The position numbers and the translations under genes were made by a program. The notes below the pieces were generated by a model. That model saw only the letters and a list, made by a program, of their open reading frames with translations. It searched no databases and was not told the DNA's origin. Below, piece after piece: positions 10,615-19,975 of a DNA stretch of 64,000 bases. The stretch comes from Limnohabitans sp. Rim8. Lineage in GTDB: Bacteria; Pseudomonadota; Gammaproteobacteria; Burkholderiales; Burkholderiaceae_C. How positions within the stretch are numbered: position 1 is the stretch's first letter; every line of letters starts with the position of its first letter. The stretch is from the NCBI RefSeq assembly GCF_945901735.1, contig NZ_CAMDLM010000010.1, forward strand, positions 46,444-110,443, given 5' to 3'.

Positions 10615-11634
10615 ATGGCTTCCATTACCCTCTCTCACATCCTCAAAACCTACGGCGCGGGCGACAAAGCCAACACCGTCATCCACGACCTGAGCGCCGA
10701 GATCGCGCATGGTGAATTTGTCGTCATCGTCGGCCCCTCAGGCTGCGGCAAATCCACCCTGCTGCGCATGGTTGCGGGCCTGGAAGACATCACGGGCGGC
10801 ACCATTGCCATTGGTGAACGCGTGGTCAACGAACTGGAGCCCGCTGAGCGCGACATCGCCATGGTGTTTCAGAACTATGCGCTATACCCGCACATGAGCG
10901 TGTTCGACAACATGGCCTATGGCCTGAAAATCGCCAAGCTGCCGGTGGCCGAGATCAAGGCCCGGGTCGACAAGGCCGCTGCGATTTTGGAGCTGTCTCA
11001 GCTGCTGCAGCGCAAGCCGCGCGAACTGTCCGGTGGCCAGCGCCAGCGCGTGGCCATGGGCCGCGCCATCGTGCGCCAGCCACAGGTGTTCTTGTTCGAC
11101 GAACCCCTGTCCAACCTCGACGCCAAGCTGCGCGCCCAGACCCGGCTGGAGATTCAAAAGCTGCACCGCGAATTGGGCATCACCAGCCTGTTTGTCACGC
11201 ACGACCAGGTCGAAGCCATGACGCTGGCCCAACGCATGATCGTCATGAACGGCGGCCACATGGAACAGTTCGGCACGCCCGAGGAGGTTTACAACCGCCC
11301 AGCCAGCACCTTCGTGGCCAGCTTCATCGGCTCACCGCCGATGAACCTGCTGCAGCACGCACCGGGCACGCCCGCAGGGCAAATTCTGGGCATCCGCCCC
11401 GAGCACCTGGACATCACGCCTGTCATCGAAAACGGTGGCTGGACACTGACGGTGGACACCGTGGAATTGCTGGGCGCCGAGCGCCTGGTGCACGCCCGTC
11501 TCGGCCAAGAAACGCTGACCCTGCGACTGGACGAATCCCTGCCCGCGCCGCAACCGGGCAGCACCTTCCACGCCACGCCACGCGCCGACCGGCTGCACTG
11601 GTTTGACGCTGCCTCTCAAAAACGCATCGCCTGA
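10615..11634 (+). CDS. ugpC: Glycerol-3-phosphate import ATP-binding protein UgpC
   Basis: A MalK/UgpC-type ABC ATPase of 339 residues. Walker [10 protein letters not shown] lies at about residues 40-48, the Q-loop at [14 protein letters not shown], the signature [17 protein letters not shown] near 138, and Walker [15 protein letters not shown] near 157. The H-loop is [13 protein letters not shown]. The C-terminal ~100 residues form the regulatory TOBE/OB domain ([11 protein letters not shown]). I start at [14 protein letters not shown]. The stop overlaps the ugpQ start (TGATG). Confidence 0.95.
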   Translation: MASITLSHILKTYGAGDKANTVIHDLSAEIAHGEFVVIVGPSGCGKSTLLRMVAGLEDITGGTIAIGERVVNELEPAERDIAMVFQNYALYPHMSVFDNMAYGLKIAKLPVAEIKARVDKAAAILELSQLLQRKPRELSGGQRQRVAMGRAIVRQPQVFLFDEPLSNLDAKLRAQTRLEIQKLHRELGITSLFVTHDQVEAMTLAQRMIVMNGGHMEQFGTPEEVYNRPASTFVASFIGSPPMNLLQHAPGTPAGQILGIRPEHLDITPVIENGGWTLTVDTVELLGAERLVHARLGQETLTLRLDESLPAPQPGSTFHATPRADRLHWFDAASQKRIA

Positions 11635-12377
11635 TGAGCAACATGAAACACTGGCCCTACCCACGCTGGATCGCGCACCGAGGCGCTGGCAAGCTCGCCC
11701 CGGAAAACACCATGGCCGCCTTCCGGCTGGGCGCGGCGCACGGCTACCGCATGTTCGAGTGCGACGCCAAGCTCAGTGCTGACGGCGTGGTGTTCTTGAT
11801 GCACGACGCCTCGCTGGAGCGCACCACCAATGGGAAAGGCATCGGCGGTGACCTGCCTTGGCATGCCCTGTCGCAGCTGGATGCGGGCGGCTGGCATTCG
11901 CGGGTTTTTGCGGGCGAGCCCCTGCCCACTCTGGAAGCCTTGGCCCGGTTTTGTCTGGCGAACCGCTACCTGCTGAACATCGAAATCAAGCCCACGCCGG
12001 GCACCGAAGCGGCTACGGGCGACGCGGTTGCACGTCTGGCAGCGCAACTGTGGCAAGGCGCTGAAGTGCCGCCCCTGCTGACATCTTTCAAACCCGACGC
12101 GCTGGCGGCAGCGCAAACGGCGGCACCCGAGTTGCCGCGTGGCCTGCTGATGGATACGTTGTGGGACGGCTGGCTGGAAAAAGCCCTGAACCTGGACTGT
12201 GTGGCCGTGGTCGCCAACTACGCGCTGTGGGACAGCGCCACCGTGGCCCGCGTGCACAGCGCGGGGCTCAAGTGCCTGAGCTACACCGTCAACGACGACT
12301 GTGCCGCCCAGCACCTGCTGGCCCTGGGCACCGACGGCATCATCACCGACCGGGTGGATGGGTTCAGTCCGATTTGA
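11634..12377 (+). CDS. ugpQ: Glycerophosphodiester phosphodiesterase UgpQ
   Basis: A cytoplasmic GDPD-family enzyme of 247 residues that hydrolyses glycerophosphodiesters brought in by UgpBAEC to glycerol-3-phosphate and an alcohol. The GDPD signature is clear: WIAHRGAGKLAPENTMAAFRLG near the N-terminus, then FECDAKLSADGVVFLMHD and LNIEIKPTPG, which supply the His, Glu and Asp active-site and metal ligands. Translation is coupled to ugpC by a TGATG overlap. Confidence 0.95.
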   Translation: MSNMKHWPYPRWIAHRGAGKLAPENTMAAFRLGAAHGYRMFECDAKLSADGVVFLMHDASLERTTNGKGIGGDLPWHALSQLDAGGWHSRVFAGEPLPTLEALARFCLANRYLLNIEIKPTPGTEAATGDAVARLAAQLWQGAEVPPLLTSFKPDALAAAQTAAPELPRGLLMDTLWDGWLEKALNLDCVAVVANYALWDSATVARVHSAGLKCLSYTVNDDCAAQHLLALGTDGIITDRVDGFSPI

Positions 12378-12423
12378 AATAGGTTCAACCACCCCTGGCC
12401 GAAGGCGTCTCGTGTTGACTCTG

Positions 12424-12699
12424 TTACTTGCTGGCCCAGCCCCGCTGCATCAGCCACTCGGCCGTGGCGGCCACCAGCAGCAGGGCGATGTAGGTACTCA
12501 TCTTGCCATCTTGGCCGTGCAGCCATAACCCGGTGACCAGCACGGCCAGCCCGCTCAGGACATGCACCCCCATGCGCAGACCCAAGCTGGCTCGACCCGA
12601 CCCCATAACCCAGCCCCCAGCCAAAGGCATGAAGATCGCCAAGGCCAAAGCGGGCAGCAGAAAATTGAACAGGTGCAATCCCAATTGCCAAAACGTCAT
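12424..12699 (-). CDS. Small predicted membrane protein, unknown function
   Basis: A 91-residue protein beginning MTFWQLGLHLFNFLLPALAL, with three predicted membrane helices and a short C-terminal tail (TAEWLMQRGWASK). I chose the ATG at 12699 because AGGAG precedes it at good spacing; an upstream start would add 21 polar residues. It lies between ugpQ (convergent) and hemA (divergent). I do not recognise the family beyond a generic small membrane protein. Confidence 0.6.
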   Translation of the reverse strand: MTFWQLGLHLFNFLLPALALAIFMPLAGGWVMGSGRASLGLRMGVHVLSGLAVLVTGLWLHGQDGKMSTYIALLLVAATAEWLMQRGWASK

Positions 12700-12822
12700 G
12701 AAATCTCGCTCCTGTTGTTCCGAGCACGCCCTCAAGGTGCGCCATATCCTGAAATTGTGCATGCAAAACCACGTTCACTTGCCTCTCTTGGGTTGTGTCA
12801 AGAAAAGTTGACAACCCTTGCC

Positions 12823-12828
12823 TATAAT
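12823..12828 (+). promoter_or_regulatory. Consensus -10 element directly upstream of hemA
   Basis: A perfect TATAAT ends 7 nt before the hemA ATG at 12836. Transcription from it would begin at or next to the start codon. A TTGACA lies only 9 nt upstream (12808-12813), too close to act as its -35 with normal spacing, and no good -35 is seen at 16-18 nt. A start ATG at 12827 would overlap the element. Confidence 0.4.
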
Positions 12829-12835
12829 GGCTCGC

Positions 12836-14107
12836 ATGCCTGTATGGACCCTGGGTTTGAACCACACCACTGCACCGCTGGATCTGCGCGGGCGGTTCGC
12901 GTTCGCCGTGGACAAACTGGTGCCCACGCTGCACGGTTTGCGCCAGAACCTGGCCAGCCACACGGCTCAAGCGCCCGAAGCGGCTATTCTTTCGACCTGC
13001 AACCGCACCGAAATTTATTGTGCCGCCGACCAGGCTGCCACCGACGGCACCTTGCGGTGGCTGGCTCAAGCCGGTGGTGTGAGCGCGTCCGAGCTGCACG
13101 CCCACACTTATTTGCTCGAAGGCAATGAGGCGGCCCGCCATGCCTTTCGCGTGGCCAGCGGCCTGGACTCCATGGTGTTGGGCGAAGCCCAGATTTTGGG
13201 CCAACTCAAGGACGCCGTGCGTGCAGCCGAACAAGCCGGCGCCCTGGGCAGCACCCTCAACCAGTTGTTTCAGCGCAGTTTTGCAGTGGCCAAAGAAGTG
13301 CGCAGCTCCACCGAAATCGGCGCCCATTCCATCAGCATGGCCGCTGCCTCGGTGCGCCTGGCCAGCCAGTTGTTCGAAGACATCCAAGACATCCGCATCC
13401 TGTTTGTCGGCGCGGGGGAAATGAACGAATTGGTGGCCACCCACTTTGCAGCCAAGCAGCCCAAAGGCATGGTGATTGCCAACCGCAGCCTGGACCGCGC
13501 CGAGTTGCTGGCCCACCGATTTGGGGCCGGGGTCATGCCCTTGGCCGACCTGCCCGCGCGCCTGCACGAATTCGACGCGGTCATCAGCTGCACCGCCAGC
13601 ACCCTGCCCCTGATCGGTTTGGGTGCGGTCGAACGTGCACTTAAAAAACGCAAATACCGCCCCATGTTCATGGTCGATCTGGCGGTGCCGCGTGACATCG
13701 AACCCGAAGTCAAGGCTCTGCAAGACGTTTACCTGTACACCGTGGACGACTTGGCCAGCGTGGTGCAGGCAGGACAGGCGCACCGGCAAGCGGCTGTGGC
13801 CGAAGCCGAAGTGATCATCGACGCGGGTGTGCAAAGTTTCATGCACTGGATGGGCCAGCGCGGCACCGTGCCCCTGATCCAGCAGCTGCAAAACCAAGCC
13901 GACGCTTGGCGCGAAGCTGAAATGGCCCGTGCCCGCAAGCTGTTGGCCCGGGGAGATGACCCGATCTCCGTGATGGAGGCCCTTTCCAAAGGTCTGACTC
14001 AGAAAATGCTGCACGGCGCCCTGGCCGAGTTGCGCGGGTCCGATTCCGAGAACCGTGAGCACACCATTCAAACTGTGCAGCGCGTCTTCTTGCGCAAAGA
14101 GCGTTAG
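12836..14107 (+). CDS. hemA: Glutamyl-tRNA reductase HemA
   Basis: This enzyme reduces glutamyl-tRNA to glutamate-1-semialdehyde, the first step of C5 tetrapyrrole synthesis. It has 423 residues from [20 protein letters not shown]. The catalytic cysteine lies in [10 protein letters not shown] (C55), and the tRNA/substrate-binding stretch reads [20 protein letters not shown]. The NADPH-binding domain begins [14 protein letters not shown], and the helical dimerisation domain is C-terminal. An ATG at 12827 would add three residues. prfA and prmC follow, the usual hemA-prfA-prmC order. Confidence 0.96.
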   Translation: MPVWTLGLNHTTAPLDLRGRFAFAVDKLVPTLHGLRQNLASHTAQAPEAAILSTCNRTEIYCAADQAATDGTLRWLAQAGGVSASELHAHTYLLEGNEAARHAFRVASGLDSMVLGEAQILGQLKDAVRAAEQAGALGSTLNQLFQRSFAVAKEVRSSTEIGAHSISMAAASVRLASQLFEDIQDIRILFVGAGEMNELVATHFAAKQPKGMVIANRSLDRAELLAHRFGAGVMPLADLPARLHEFDAVISCTASTLPLIGLGAVERALKKRKYRPMFMVDLAVPRDIEPEVKALQDVYLYTVDDLASVVQAGQAHRQAAVAEAEVIIDAGVQSFMHWMGQRGTVPLIQQLQNQADAWREAEMARARKLLARGDDPISVMEALSKGLTQKMLHGALAELRGSDSENREHTIQTVQRVFLRKER

Positions 14108-14202
14108 CGGCTTGTCTTGGCAGGTCGGCACATCAACGCCGACACCCTCCCTGCTCCATGCCCGTTGGACTTCAAGATCCAACTTACAAAAACTCTGGCC
14201 GC

Positions 14203-15291
14203 ATGAAACTATTTCTTATCCAGCAACTCGAACGTTACGCCCTGCGCTTGACCGAATTGGACTTTTTGCTGTCCCGCGAAGACATCATGGCCGACATGAC
14301 GCAGTTCCTAAAGCTGTCTCGGGAGCATGCCGAAGTCAGCGCTGTGGCCTCGCGCTTTGCCCGCTTTCAGCAGCGCAGCGCCGACCTGATCGCCGCAAAG
14401 GCCATGCTGGATGAGGAGGATATGCGCGAGATGGCCGAAGAGGAAGCAGCCAGCGCCAGCGCCGAGCTGCAAAGCTTGGAAGCAGAGTTGCAGCGCATGC
14501 TGCTGCCCAAAGATCCGGAAGATGCACGTCCGGCTTTTGTCGAAATCCGCGCAGGCACCGGGGGCGACGAATCGGCCCTGTTTGCCGCAGACTTGCTGCG
14601 CATGTACACGCGCTTTGCCGAAAGCCAGGGTTGGCGTTGCGAGATCATCTCGGAGTCGATGAGCGAACTGGGTGGCTACAAAGAAGTCGTAGTGCGCATC
14701 GAAGGCGACCAGGTTTATGGCGCACTCAAGTTCGAATCGGGTGGCCACCGCGTGCAACGGGTGCCCGCCACCGAAACCCAGGGCCGCATCCACACCAGCG
14801 CCTGCACCGTGGCGGTGCTGGCTGAGCCAGACGAGGCCGAGGCCATCAAGATCAACCCGTCGGATTTGCGCATCGACACCTACCGCGCCAGTGGCGCGGG
14901 TGGGCAGCACATCAACAAGACCGACTCGGCGGTGCGCATCACCCACTTGCCCACTGGCATCGTGGCCGAATGCCAGGACGGCCGCAGCCAGCACAGCAAC
15001 AAGGCGCAAGCCCTGAAAGTGCTGACCGCCCGGATTCAGGAAAAAGACCGGGCCGAGCGCGCCGCCAAAGACGCCGCCGAGCGCAAAAGCCTGATCGGCA
15101 GCGGCGACCGCTCCGACCGCATCCGCACCTACAACTTCCCGCAAGGGCGCCTGAGTGACCACCGCATCAACCTGACGCTGTACAAATTGCTCACCATCAT
15201 GGAAGGCGATTTGAAAGACGTGGTCGATGCGCTGCAGGCCTACGAAGCCGCAGAACAACTGGCTGCACTGGAAATCGGGGCCGCCGCGTGA
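14203..15291 (+). CDS. prfA: Peptide chain release factor 1
   Basis: RF1 recognises UAA and UAG stop codons and triggers peptide release. It has 362 residues from [20 protein letters not shown]. The catalytic GGQ lies at about residue 233 ([17 protein letters not shown]), and its glutamine is the target of the next gene product, PrmC. The upstream in-frame extension (from 14158) is not typical of the family. The last codons overlap the prmC GTG start by four bases (GTGA). Confidence 0.95.
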   Translation: MKLFLIQQLERYALRLTELDFLLSREDIMADMTQFLKLSREHAEVSAVASRFARFQQRSADLIAAKAMLDEEDMREMAEEEAASASAELQSLEAELQRMLLPKDPEDARPAFVEIRAGTGGDESALFAADLLRMYTRFAESQGWRCEIISESMSELGGYKEVVVRIEGDQVYGALKFESGGHRVQRVPATETQGRIHTSACTVAVLAEPDEAEAIKINPSDLRIDTYRASGAGGQHINKTDSAVRITHLPTGIVAECQDGRSQHSNKAQALKVLTARIQEKDRAERAAKDAAERKSLIGSGDRSDRIRTYNFPQGRLSDHRINLTLYKLLTIMEGDLKDVVDALQAYEAAEQLAALEIGAAA

Positions 15292-16130
15292 CGGCCTCGC
15301 ACGCCAGCCCCAGCGTGGCCGCATGCCTGCAACAAGCCCACAGACAAGGGCTGGCACGCGCGGACGCGCAGATGCTGCTGCTGCACGCCCTGGCGCGCCC
15401 GCTGCATGACCGCGCCTGGCTGCTGGCCCACGACACCGGGTTGTTGACCGAGGCCCAACAACGCAGCTGGGACCACGCCCTGCAGCGCCGCCTGCAAGGC
15501 GAGCCCGTGGCCTACATCACCGGGCACAAAGACTTTTTTGGCCTGACGCTGAAGGTGGATGCCCGCGTGCTGGACCCGCGCCCCGACACCGAAACCCTGG
15601 TCGAATGGGCGCTGGAATTGCTGCCTTCGGGCCAACCAGCCCGCGTGCTGGACCTGGGCACCGGCAGCGGGGCCGTGGCCCTGGCCCTGCAGCAGCAGCG
15701 CCCTGCCGCGCAGGTGACGGCGGTGGACGCCAGTGCCGACGCCCTGGCCGTGGCCAGCGCCAACGCCCAGCGCCTGAACTTGCCGATGCGGTGCGTGCTG
15801 AGCCACTGGATGGACGCCGTGCCGGGTCCGTTTGAATTGATCGTGTCCAACCCGCCCTATGTGGCCGAAGGCGACCCGCACCTCGCCGCCCTGACGCACG
15901 AGCCCCTGCAGGCCCTGGCCAGCGGCCCCGATGGTCTGGATGACATCCGCCAAATCATCGCCCATGCCCCCAGCCGCCTCGCCCCAGGCGGGTGGCTGCT
16001 GCTGGAACACGGCTGGGACCAGGCCACCGCGGTCCAAGCGCTGCTGCGCACGGCCGGTTTTGTGCAGGTGCAATCGCGCCGCGATCTGAGCGGAATCGAG
16101 CGCTGTACAGGCGCGGTGATGCCGAATTGA
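15288..16130 (+). CDS. prmC: Release factor glutamine N5-methyltransferase PrmC
   Basis: A SAM-dependent enzyme that methylates the GGQ glutamine of RF1 and RF2. It has 280 residues and a GTG start overlapping prfA. The N-terminal helical domain contains [18 protein letters not shown] and [19 protein letters not shown] motif I is [15 protein letters not shown], and the catalytic NPPY motif is at about residues 188-191 ([15 protein letters not shown]). Coupling to its substrate gene fits the conserved order. Confidence 0.95.
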   Translation: MTASHASPSVAACLQQAHRQGLARADAQMLLLHALARPLHDRAWLLAHDTGLLTEAQQRSWDHALQRRLQGEPVAYITGHKDFFGLTLKVDARVLDPRPDTETLVEWALELLPSGQPARVLDLGTGSGAVALALQQQRPAAQVTAVDASADALAVASANAQRLNLPMRCVLSHWMDAVPGPFELIVSNPPYVAEGDPHLAALTHEPLQALASGPDGLDDIRQIIAHAPSRLAPGGWLLLEHGWDQATAVQALLRTAGFVQVQSRRDLSGIERCTGAVMPN

Positions 16131-16215
16131 CAGCAACATCCCTGCAAAAATGGCAGACTTTCAATCAGAGACATAATTCACCTCGTCCGACACCGACCCC
16201 ATTTGGAGCAACAAC

Positions 16216-16539
16216 ATGAGCGACACCCAACAACGCATCGACGAACTCGTCAAAGGCAACGACATCACCCTGTTCATGAAAGGCAACGCCAACTTTCCCA
16301 TGTGCGGTTTTTCGGGCCGTGCCATCCAACTGTTAAAAGCTTGCGGCGTGGACCCCAAGACGGTCAAAACCGTGAACGTGCTGGACGATGCCGAAATCCG
16401 CCAAGGCATCAAGGAATACAGCAACTGGCCCACCATCCCCCAGCTTTACGTCAAGGGTGAATTCATCGGCGGCTCGGACATCATGATGGAAATGTACGAG
16501 TCGGGTGAACTTCAGCAAGTGATCAACGGCCAGGCTTGA
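16216..16539 (+). CDS. grxD: Monothiol glutaredoxin Grx4
   Basis: A 107-residue monothiol glutaredoxin of the Grx4/Grx5 class, with the CGFS active site (FPMCGFSGRAIQLLKACG, Cys near residue 30). It also has the glutathione-binding WPTIPQLYVKGEFIGGSDIMMEM segment. These proteins carry [2Fe-2S] clusters and partner BolA-type proteins, one of which is encoded at 63434-63676. GGAGCAACAAC precedes the ATG. A strong intrinsic terminator follows. Confidence 0.95.
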   Translation: MSDTQQRIDELVKGNDITLFMKGNANFPMCGFSGRAIQLLKACGVDPKTVKTVNVLDDAEIRQGIKEYSNWPTIPQLYVKGEFIGGSDIMMEMYESGELQQVINGQA

Positions 16540-16560
16540 TCGCCTCCCCCCCTTGCAAAC

Positions 16561-16583
16561 AGCCACCTTCGGGTGGCTTTTTT
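16561..16583 (+). terminator. Intrinsic terminator after grxD
   Basis: AGCCACC and GGTGGCT form a 7-bp perfect stem around a TTCG tetraloop, followed by five Ts. It lies 22 nt after the grxD stop and separates it from the convergent ABC permease gene. Confidence 0.85.
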
Positions 16584-16615
16584 GCGGGGAATTTATGGCC
16601 CATATGACCCGGGGT

Positions 16616-18037
16616 TCAGCCCTGGAGGGTCTGCGTTTTTGCCTCGTACTCGCGCCAGACCTGCGCAAGGTCTGCCTTGCGCCAGATGCGCTGGGCCAAG
16701 ATGGTCAGCATCAGCGCGACCAGGGTCATCACGATCAGCCAGACGCCCTGGCGGTGGCCCCAGTGCTGCAACCATGCCCAGCGGTTGTCCACCTGCGTCA
16801 TCCCTATCAACACCACAGGCGAAAAAAGCAAGACGCAGGTGAACAACAGCCGCCACCAGGTTTTGAATGCACCCATGAGACAGACCGCCAGCGCTGTGGC
16901 AACCCAAAAATCCACGGCCATGACGGGCAGGTACAAAGCCAGATGGGTCAAAATTTGCAAACCACTTTGGTCAGAAAAGAAAAATTGCTTGGCCCCATAA
17001 AACATGGCCCATCCCGGACAAAACCACATCGCGACAAATCGCAGGGTTGAGGTGATCAGGTTCAGGCCCAATTGACGACGCATTTGCCCACCGGGCGACA
17101 GCCAATAGCGCCAATGCCATTGGCTGGAGCGAAGCACGGGCAGCAAAAACAGACAGAGAAAACCTATCCGCCAAAGCTCGTAATACGTGATCTCACTGCC
17201 CCAGGGCTCCAGCATGCGAATGCTTCCAATTTGTTGGATCGGAAGCAGTGCAAATGTCACACCTAGCCCAAAGATCGCGCTCCAAGGCCTTCGCGCCAAA
17301 TCACCCTGCTCAATGAATCCGGCACGCGCCACCAAGCGCCGAGCCCAGGCATCAAGTCGCCCACCCGGACCGGGAAGCCATGTCAACGCCGAGCGAGTTG
17401 GCGTCAACTGCCGACGTAACTGCCACACCCCAGCGCCCAGACCATAAGCCGCTGCCAGCAACCACACCCACAAGGGCGCATGCTGCCAGGCCCCCAACAC
17501 TGGACCGGGCCAAAAAACGGTGAGCAGCCCACCCAGCAGGGGCACGGCCAGGTGCGCTGGATGCGCCACGCCCCACCAGGCATACACCGCACACACCCAT
17601 ACGGCGTGCCAAACGAGTGCCAGCAACAACACAACCCCCAACTCGGAGGGGTGGCTGTCGAACGCGGCGAGAAATGACACCCAAGCACCCATCAGCGTTG
17701 CCAAACCCAACAACAAGCCGGTCACCCACCAACCGTGAGCCATGTCATGCATACGTTGACTTACCTGATGTACAGGTACCACGCGCTTCACGAAGGTGTG
17801 CACGTCGCGCAGGCCTGCATGGGTGACACACACCGCAGCCAGACTGCTCAGAGTGCACAGCAAAAAGGCGAATTCAGCAGGGGCCGAATAACTGAAAATT
17901 GCGCACAGCAACGTGATCATGAACACCAGCAGCCACATCCAGACCAAGGCCTCGGGCGTTCTGCGCCACCGGCCTTTGGTAGGTACGGCTGGGGATTCGG
18001 TCGTGAGCCCCGATACCCGACGTGCACCGGCTTTCAT
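16616..18037 (-). CDS. Multi-spanning membrane protein of a YtrA-type ABC system
   Basis: A 473-residue integral membrane protein with roughly ten to twelve hydrophobic segments (for example VWMWLLVFMITLLCAIFSY near residue 33). It begins MKAGARRVSG, with the ATG overlapping the stop of the upstream ATPase gene (ATGA). A longer in-frame start lies inside the ATPase gene and is rejected. It follows a GntR regulator and an ABC ATPase in one operon, so it is most likely the membrane partner. The transported substrate cannot be read from sequence; YtrA-linked systems often respond to envelope stress or cell-wall antibiotics. Confidence 0.7.
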   Translation of the reverse strand: MKAGARRVSGLTTESPAVPTKGRWRRTPEALVWMWLLVFMITLLCAIFSYSAPAEFAFLLCTLSSLAAVCVTHAGLRDVHTFVKRVVPVHQVSQRMHDMAHGWWVTGLLLGLATLMGAWVSFLAAFDSHPSELGVVLLLALVWHAVWVCAVYAWWGVAHPAHLAVPLLGGLLTVFWPGPVLGAWQHAPLWVWLLAAAYGLGAGVWQLRRQLTPTRSALTWLPGPGGRLDAWARRLVARAGFIEQGDLARRPWSAIFGLGVTFALLPIQQIGSIRMLEPWGSEITYYELWRIGFLCLFLLPVLRSSQWHWRYWLSPGGQMRRQLGLNLITSTLRFVAMWFCPGWAMFYGAKQFFFSDQSGLQILTHLALYLPVMAVDFWVATALAVCLMGAFKTWWRLLFTCVLLFSPVVLIGMTQVDNRWAWLQHWGHRQGVWLIVMTLVALMLTILAQRIWRKADLAQVWREYEAKTQTLQG

Positions 18038-18867
18038 GCGTTCAGCTCCAGAAACAGGTCGTCCAGGTTCAGCGCCCGTCCGTCGAAAGGTGCGCCAGGC
18101 AGGCGGGTGTCCACCAGCCACCGCCCATGCTCCGGTTGGCGACTTTGGAAGATTCCACCCAGAGGTGTCTCTGCTCCCTTGACTTGCACCAAACGTAAAT
18201 GTTCGGTCAGTGCATCCCATTCGTCCATGAGTTGGATGCGGCCTTCGCGCATGAAAGCCACATGGGTGACCACGCGCTCCAGATCGGTCAAGAGGTGGCT
18301 ACTGATGATGACGGTGCGCGGGCTCTCGCTGCCGCGTTGCTCGAACAATGCCCGCATGAAGGCACGACGCGTCATCGGGTCAAGGCTGGCGACAGGCTCG
18401 TCCAGAATCAGGATGTCCGGGTCGTGCCCCAGCGCCAGCACCACGCTGAGTTTTTGTTGATCACCCAGTGACAAGTCTTTGGCCTTGGTGTGCAGAGGCA
18501 AATCCAATTGAGCTGCGAGCGCATAGGCATGCGCCTGGTCCCAGCGCGCATAAAGACTGCCGATGCGTTCAAAGTGCGCATCACCCGTCAACCAGTCAAA
18601 CAAATCCGGGGTTTGCGCCACATAGCCCAGACGTTCACGCACGCTGTCGCTCAGGTCGGTGCTGAGGCAGCCATCCAGTTTGCAAAAACCCTTGTCCGGA
18701 ACCGTCAGACCCACCAGGTTGCGCAGCAAGGTGCTTTTGCCCGCACCGTTGCGACCGACCAAGCCCAGCACAGCCCCCTCGGGCACATCCAGGCTGATCT
18801 GATTCAGCACGGTTTTGCGTTGATAAACATGCTGCACGGCATGGGCGCTGATGATGGGCTCATTCAT
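18034..18867 (-). CDS. ABC transporter ATP-binding protein
   Basis: A 277-residue ABC ATPase. Walker A is GLVGRNGAGKSTLLRNLVGL, the Q-loop lies in LGYVAQTPDLFDWLTG, the signature is a divergent LSLGDQQKLSVVLALG, Walker B is ILILDEPVASLDP, and the H-loop region is TVIISSHLLTDLERV. The ATG at 18867 overlaps the regulator stop (ATGA) and follows GGAGGAGACACC. It is probably the energy subunit for the membrane protein encoded next. Confidence 0.9.
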   Translation of the reverse strand: MNEPIISAHAVQHVYQRKTVLNQISLDVPEGAVLGLVGRNGAGKSTLLRNLVGLTVPDKGFCKLDGCLSTDLSDSVRERLGYVAQTPDLFDWLTGDAHFERIGSLYARWDQAHAYALAAQLDLPLHTKAKDLSLGDQQKLSVVLALGHDPDILILDEPVASLDPMTRRAFMRALFEQRGSESPRTVIISSHLLTDLERVVTHVAFMREGRIQLMDEWDALTEHLRLVQVKGAETPLGGIFQSRQPEHGRWLVDTRLPGAPFDGRALNLDDLFLELNA

Positions 18868-19256
18868 GGTGTCTCCTCCTGATGTGTTTTTTTCAAGCAT
18901 TCTTCGAACTGCGCCAATGCGGCCTGCGCCGTCAGGCCCAGCTGCCGGGCTTGCTGTGCTGCCGCTTTCAGGCTAGGGCGCAGCAGGTCTTGCGGCTGTA
19001 CTTTGTCGCTTTGTTCGGAGTGGTTCGCCACCACCATGCCCATGCCGCGACGACGCTCCAACAGCCCTTCGGCCTCCAGAAGGCTGTAAGCCTTTGACAC
19101 CGTCATGGGGTTGATCGTGTGCTGCTGCGCCATGGCGCGCACGCTGGGCAGCTCTTGACCCGGGACGATTACCCCTCCCGCTATCTGGCGGCGCACCTGA
19201 TCGACGATCTGGCGGTAGATCGGCGTTGGGTCACTGGGGGCGATGCTGAAGATCAT
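18864..19256 (-). CDS. GntR-family (YtrA subfamily) transcriptional regulator
   Basis: A 130-residue regulator made of a GntR winged helix-turn-helix (DPTPIYRQIVDQVRRQIAGG ... LPSVRAMAQQHTINPMTVSKAYSLLEAEGLLERRRGMGMVV). A short C-terminal tail replaces the large effector domain, which defines the YtrA subfamily. I start at MIFSIAPSDPTPIY; an ATG two codons upstream (19262) is equally possible and neither has a clear Shine-Dalgarno. A perfect inverted repeat lies just upstream, so autorepression of the regulator-ABC operon is likely. Confidence 0.88.
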   Translation of the reverse strand: MIFSIAPSDPTPIYRQIVDQVRRQIAGGVIVPGQELPSVRAMAQQHTINPMTVSKAYSLLEAEGLLERRRGMGMVVANHSEQSDKVQPQDLLRPSLKAAAQQARQLGLTAQAALAQFEECLKKTHQEETP

Positions 19257-19264
19257 GTGCATTG

Positions 19265-19286
19265 GTGTATTACTTGAATAATACAC
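19265..19286. promoter_or_regulatory. Palindromic operator of the YtrA-type regulator
   Basis: GTGTATTA-CTTGAA-TAATACAC is a perfect 8-bp inverted repeat with a 6-bp spacer. It ends 2-8 bases before the possible regulator start codons. The outer GTGTA...TACAC resembles operators described for YtrA-subfamily regulators. It covers the -10 element and the predicted transcription start, an arrangement suited to repression. Confidence 0.7.
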
Positions 19287-19306
19287 AAAAACAAAACTTC
19301 AGTCTA
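19278..19306 (-). promoter_or_regulatory. Promoter of the GntR-ABC operon
   Basis: On the minus strand, TAGACT (19301-19306, 4 of 6) and TATTAT (19278-19283, 5 of 6) are separated by exactly 17 bases. The -10 lies inside the palindromic operator. The predicted start is near 19271, giving a leader of about 10-16 nt. Confidence 0.6.
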
Positions 19307-19331
19307 TTTTTTAAATTCTAAAGTACTCAAT

Positions 19332-19958
19332 TTAATCTTCGGCATGCAACCACCCGCGCTGCGCCGCTTGAACGGCCTGCGGATAAACGTTCTGTCCGCG
19401 TGTACCGTTGTAGCGACCCAGCGCCATGAAGGTGTCGCCCCGTTCGCGGTCCAGGTAGTGGCGCAGGATCACGCAGCCAAAACGCAAGTTGGTCTGCATG
19501 TGAAACAGGCGGCTGTCGTCGCCATCGCCGATCAAGCGTGCCCAAAACGGCATGACCTGCATGTAGCCACGTGCCCCAGCGCTGGAGATGGCGTATTTTC
19601 GAAACGCACTTTCCACCTGCACCACGCCCAGCACCAGCGACAGCGGCAGGCCTGCCCTGCGGGCTTCATACCAAAGGGTTTGCAAAAATTCTTGCCGCTC
19701 GGTGGGGGGGTTTTTGTAGCGCGACAGGCGTTGGCTGCTGGCCGCTTGCCACTGCGCATAGGCCTGCTGATCAGCGGCGGTGGGCAGCAGGGGTTGAGGG
19801 GGTGCTGCCGCCGCCACCGCCGCGCTCAGGGCCGAACGCACGGCGTGCGACAGGGGCTCTTCGATTTGCCGTCCAGCATGGACCGGCCCGACAGGTAAAA
19901 AAGTCCCACACAGACTGAGCAAACAAGCCCGGCGGCTGGGCAAGACCGGGCGTGTCAT
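19332..19958 (-). CDS. Lytic murein transglycosylase (SLT domain)
   Basis: A 208-residue exported protein with an N-terminal signal region (RRACLLSLCGTFLPVGPVHAG) and a C-terminal lysozyme-like SLT domain. The catalytic glutamate lies in LVLGVVQVESAFRKYAISSA, followed by GARGYMQVMPFW and the ALGRYNGTRG motif typical of MltC/Slt-type enzymes. It cleaves peptidoglycan glycan strands in the periplasm. It lies immediately downstream of proS on the same strand. Confidence 0.9.
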   Translation of the reverse strand: MTRPVLPSRRACLLSLCGTFLPVGPVHAGRQIEEPLSHAVRSALSAAVAAAAPPQPLLPTAADQQAYAQWQAASSQRLSRYKNPPTERQEFLQTLWYEARRAGLPLSLVLGVVQVESAFRKYAISSAGARGYMQVMPFWARLIGDGDDSRLFHMQTNLRFGCVILRHYLDRERGDTFMALGRYNGTRGQNVYPQAVQAAQRGWLHAED

Positions 19959-19975
19959 GGACCCAGGCGTGCGGC

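Noticed and set aside
12808..12828. TTGACA and TATAAT before hemA read as one promoter
   Set aside because: They are only 9 bp apart, far from the 16-18 bp needed, so they cannot serve together as a normal sigma-70 promoter.
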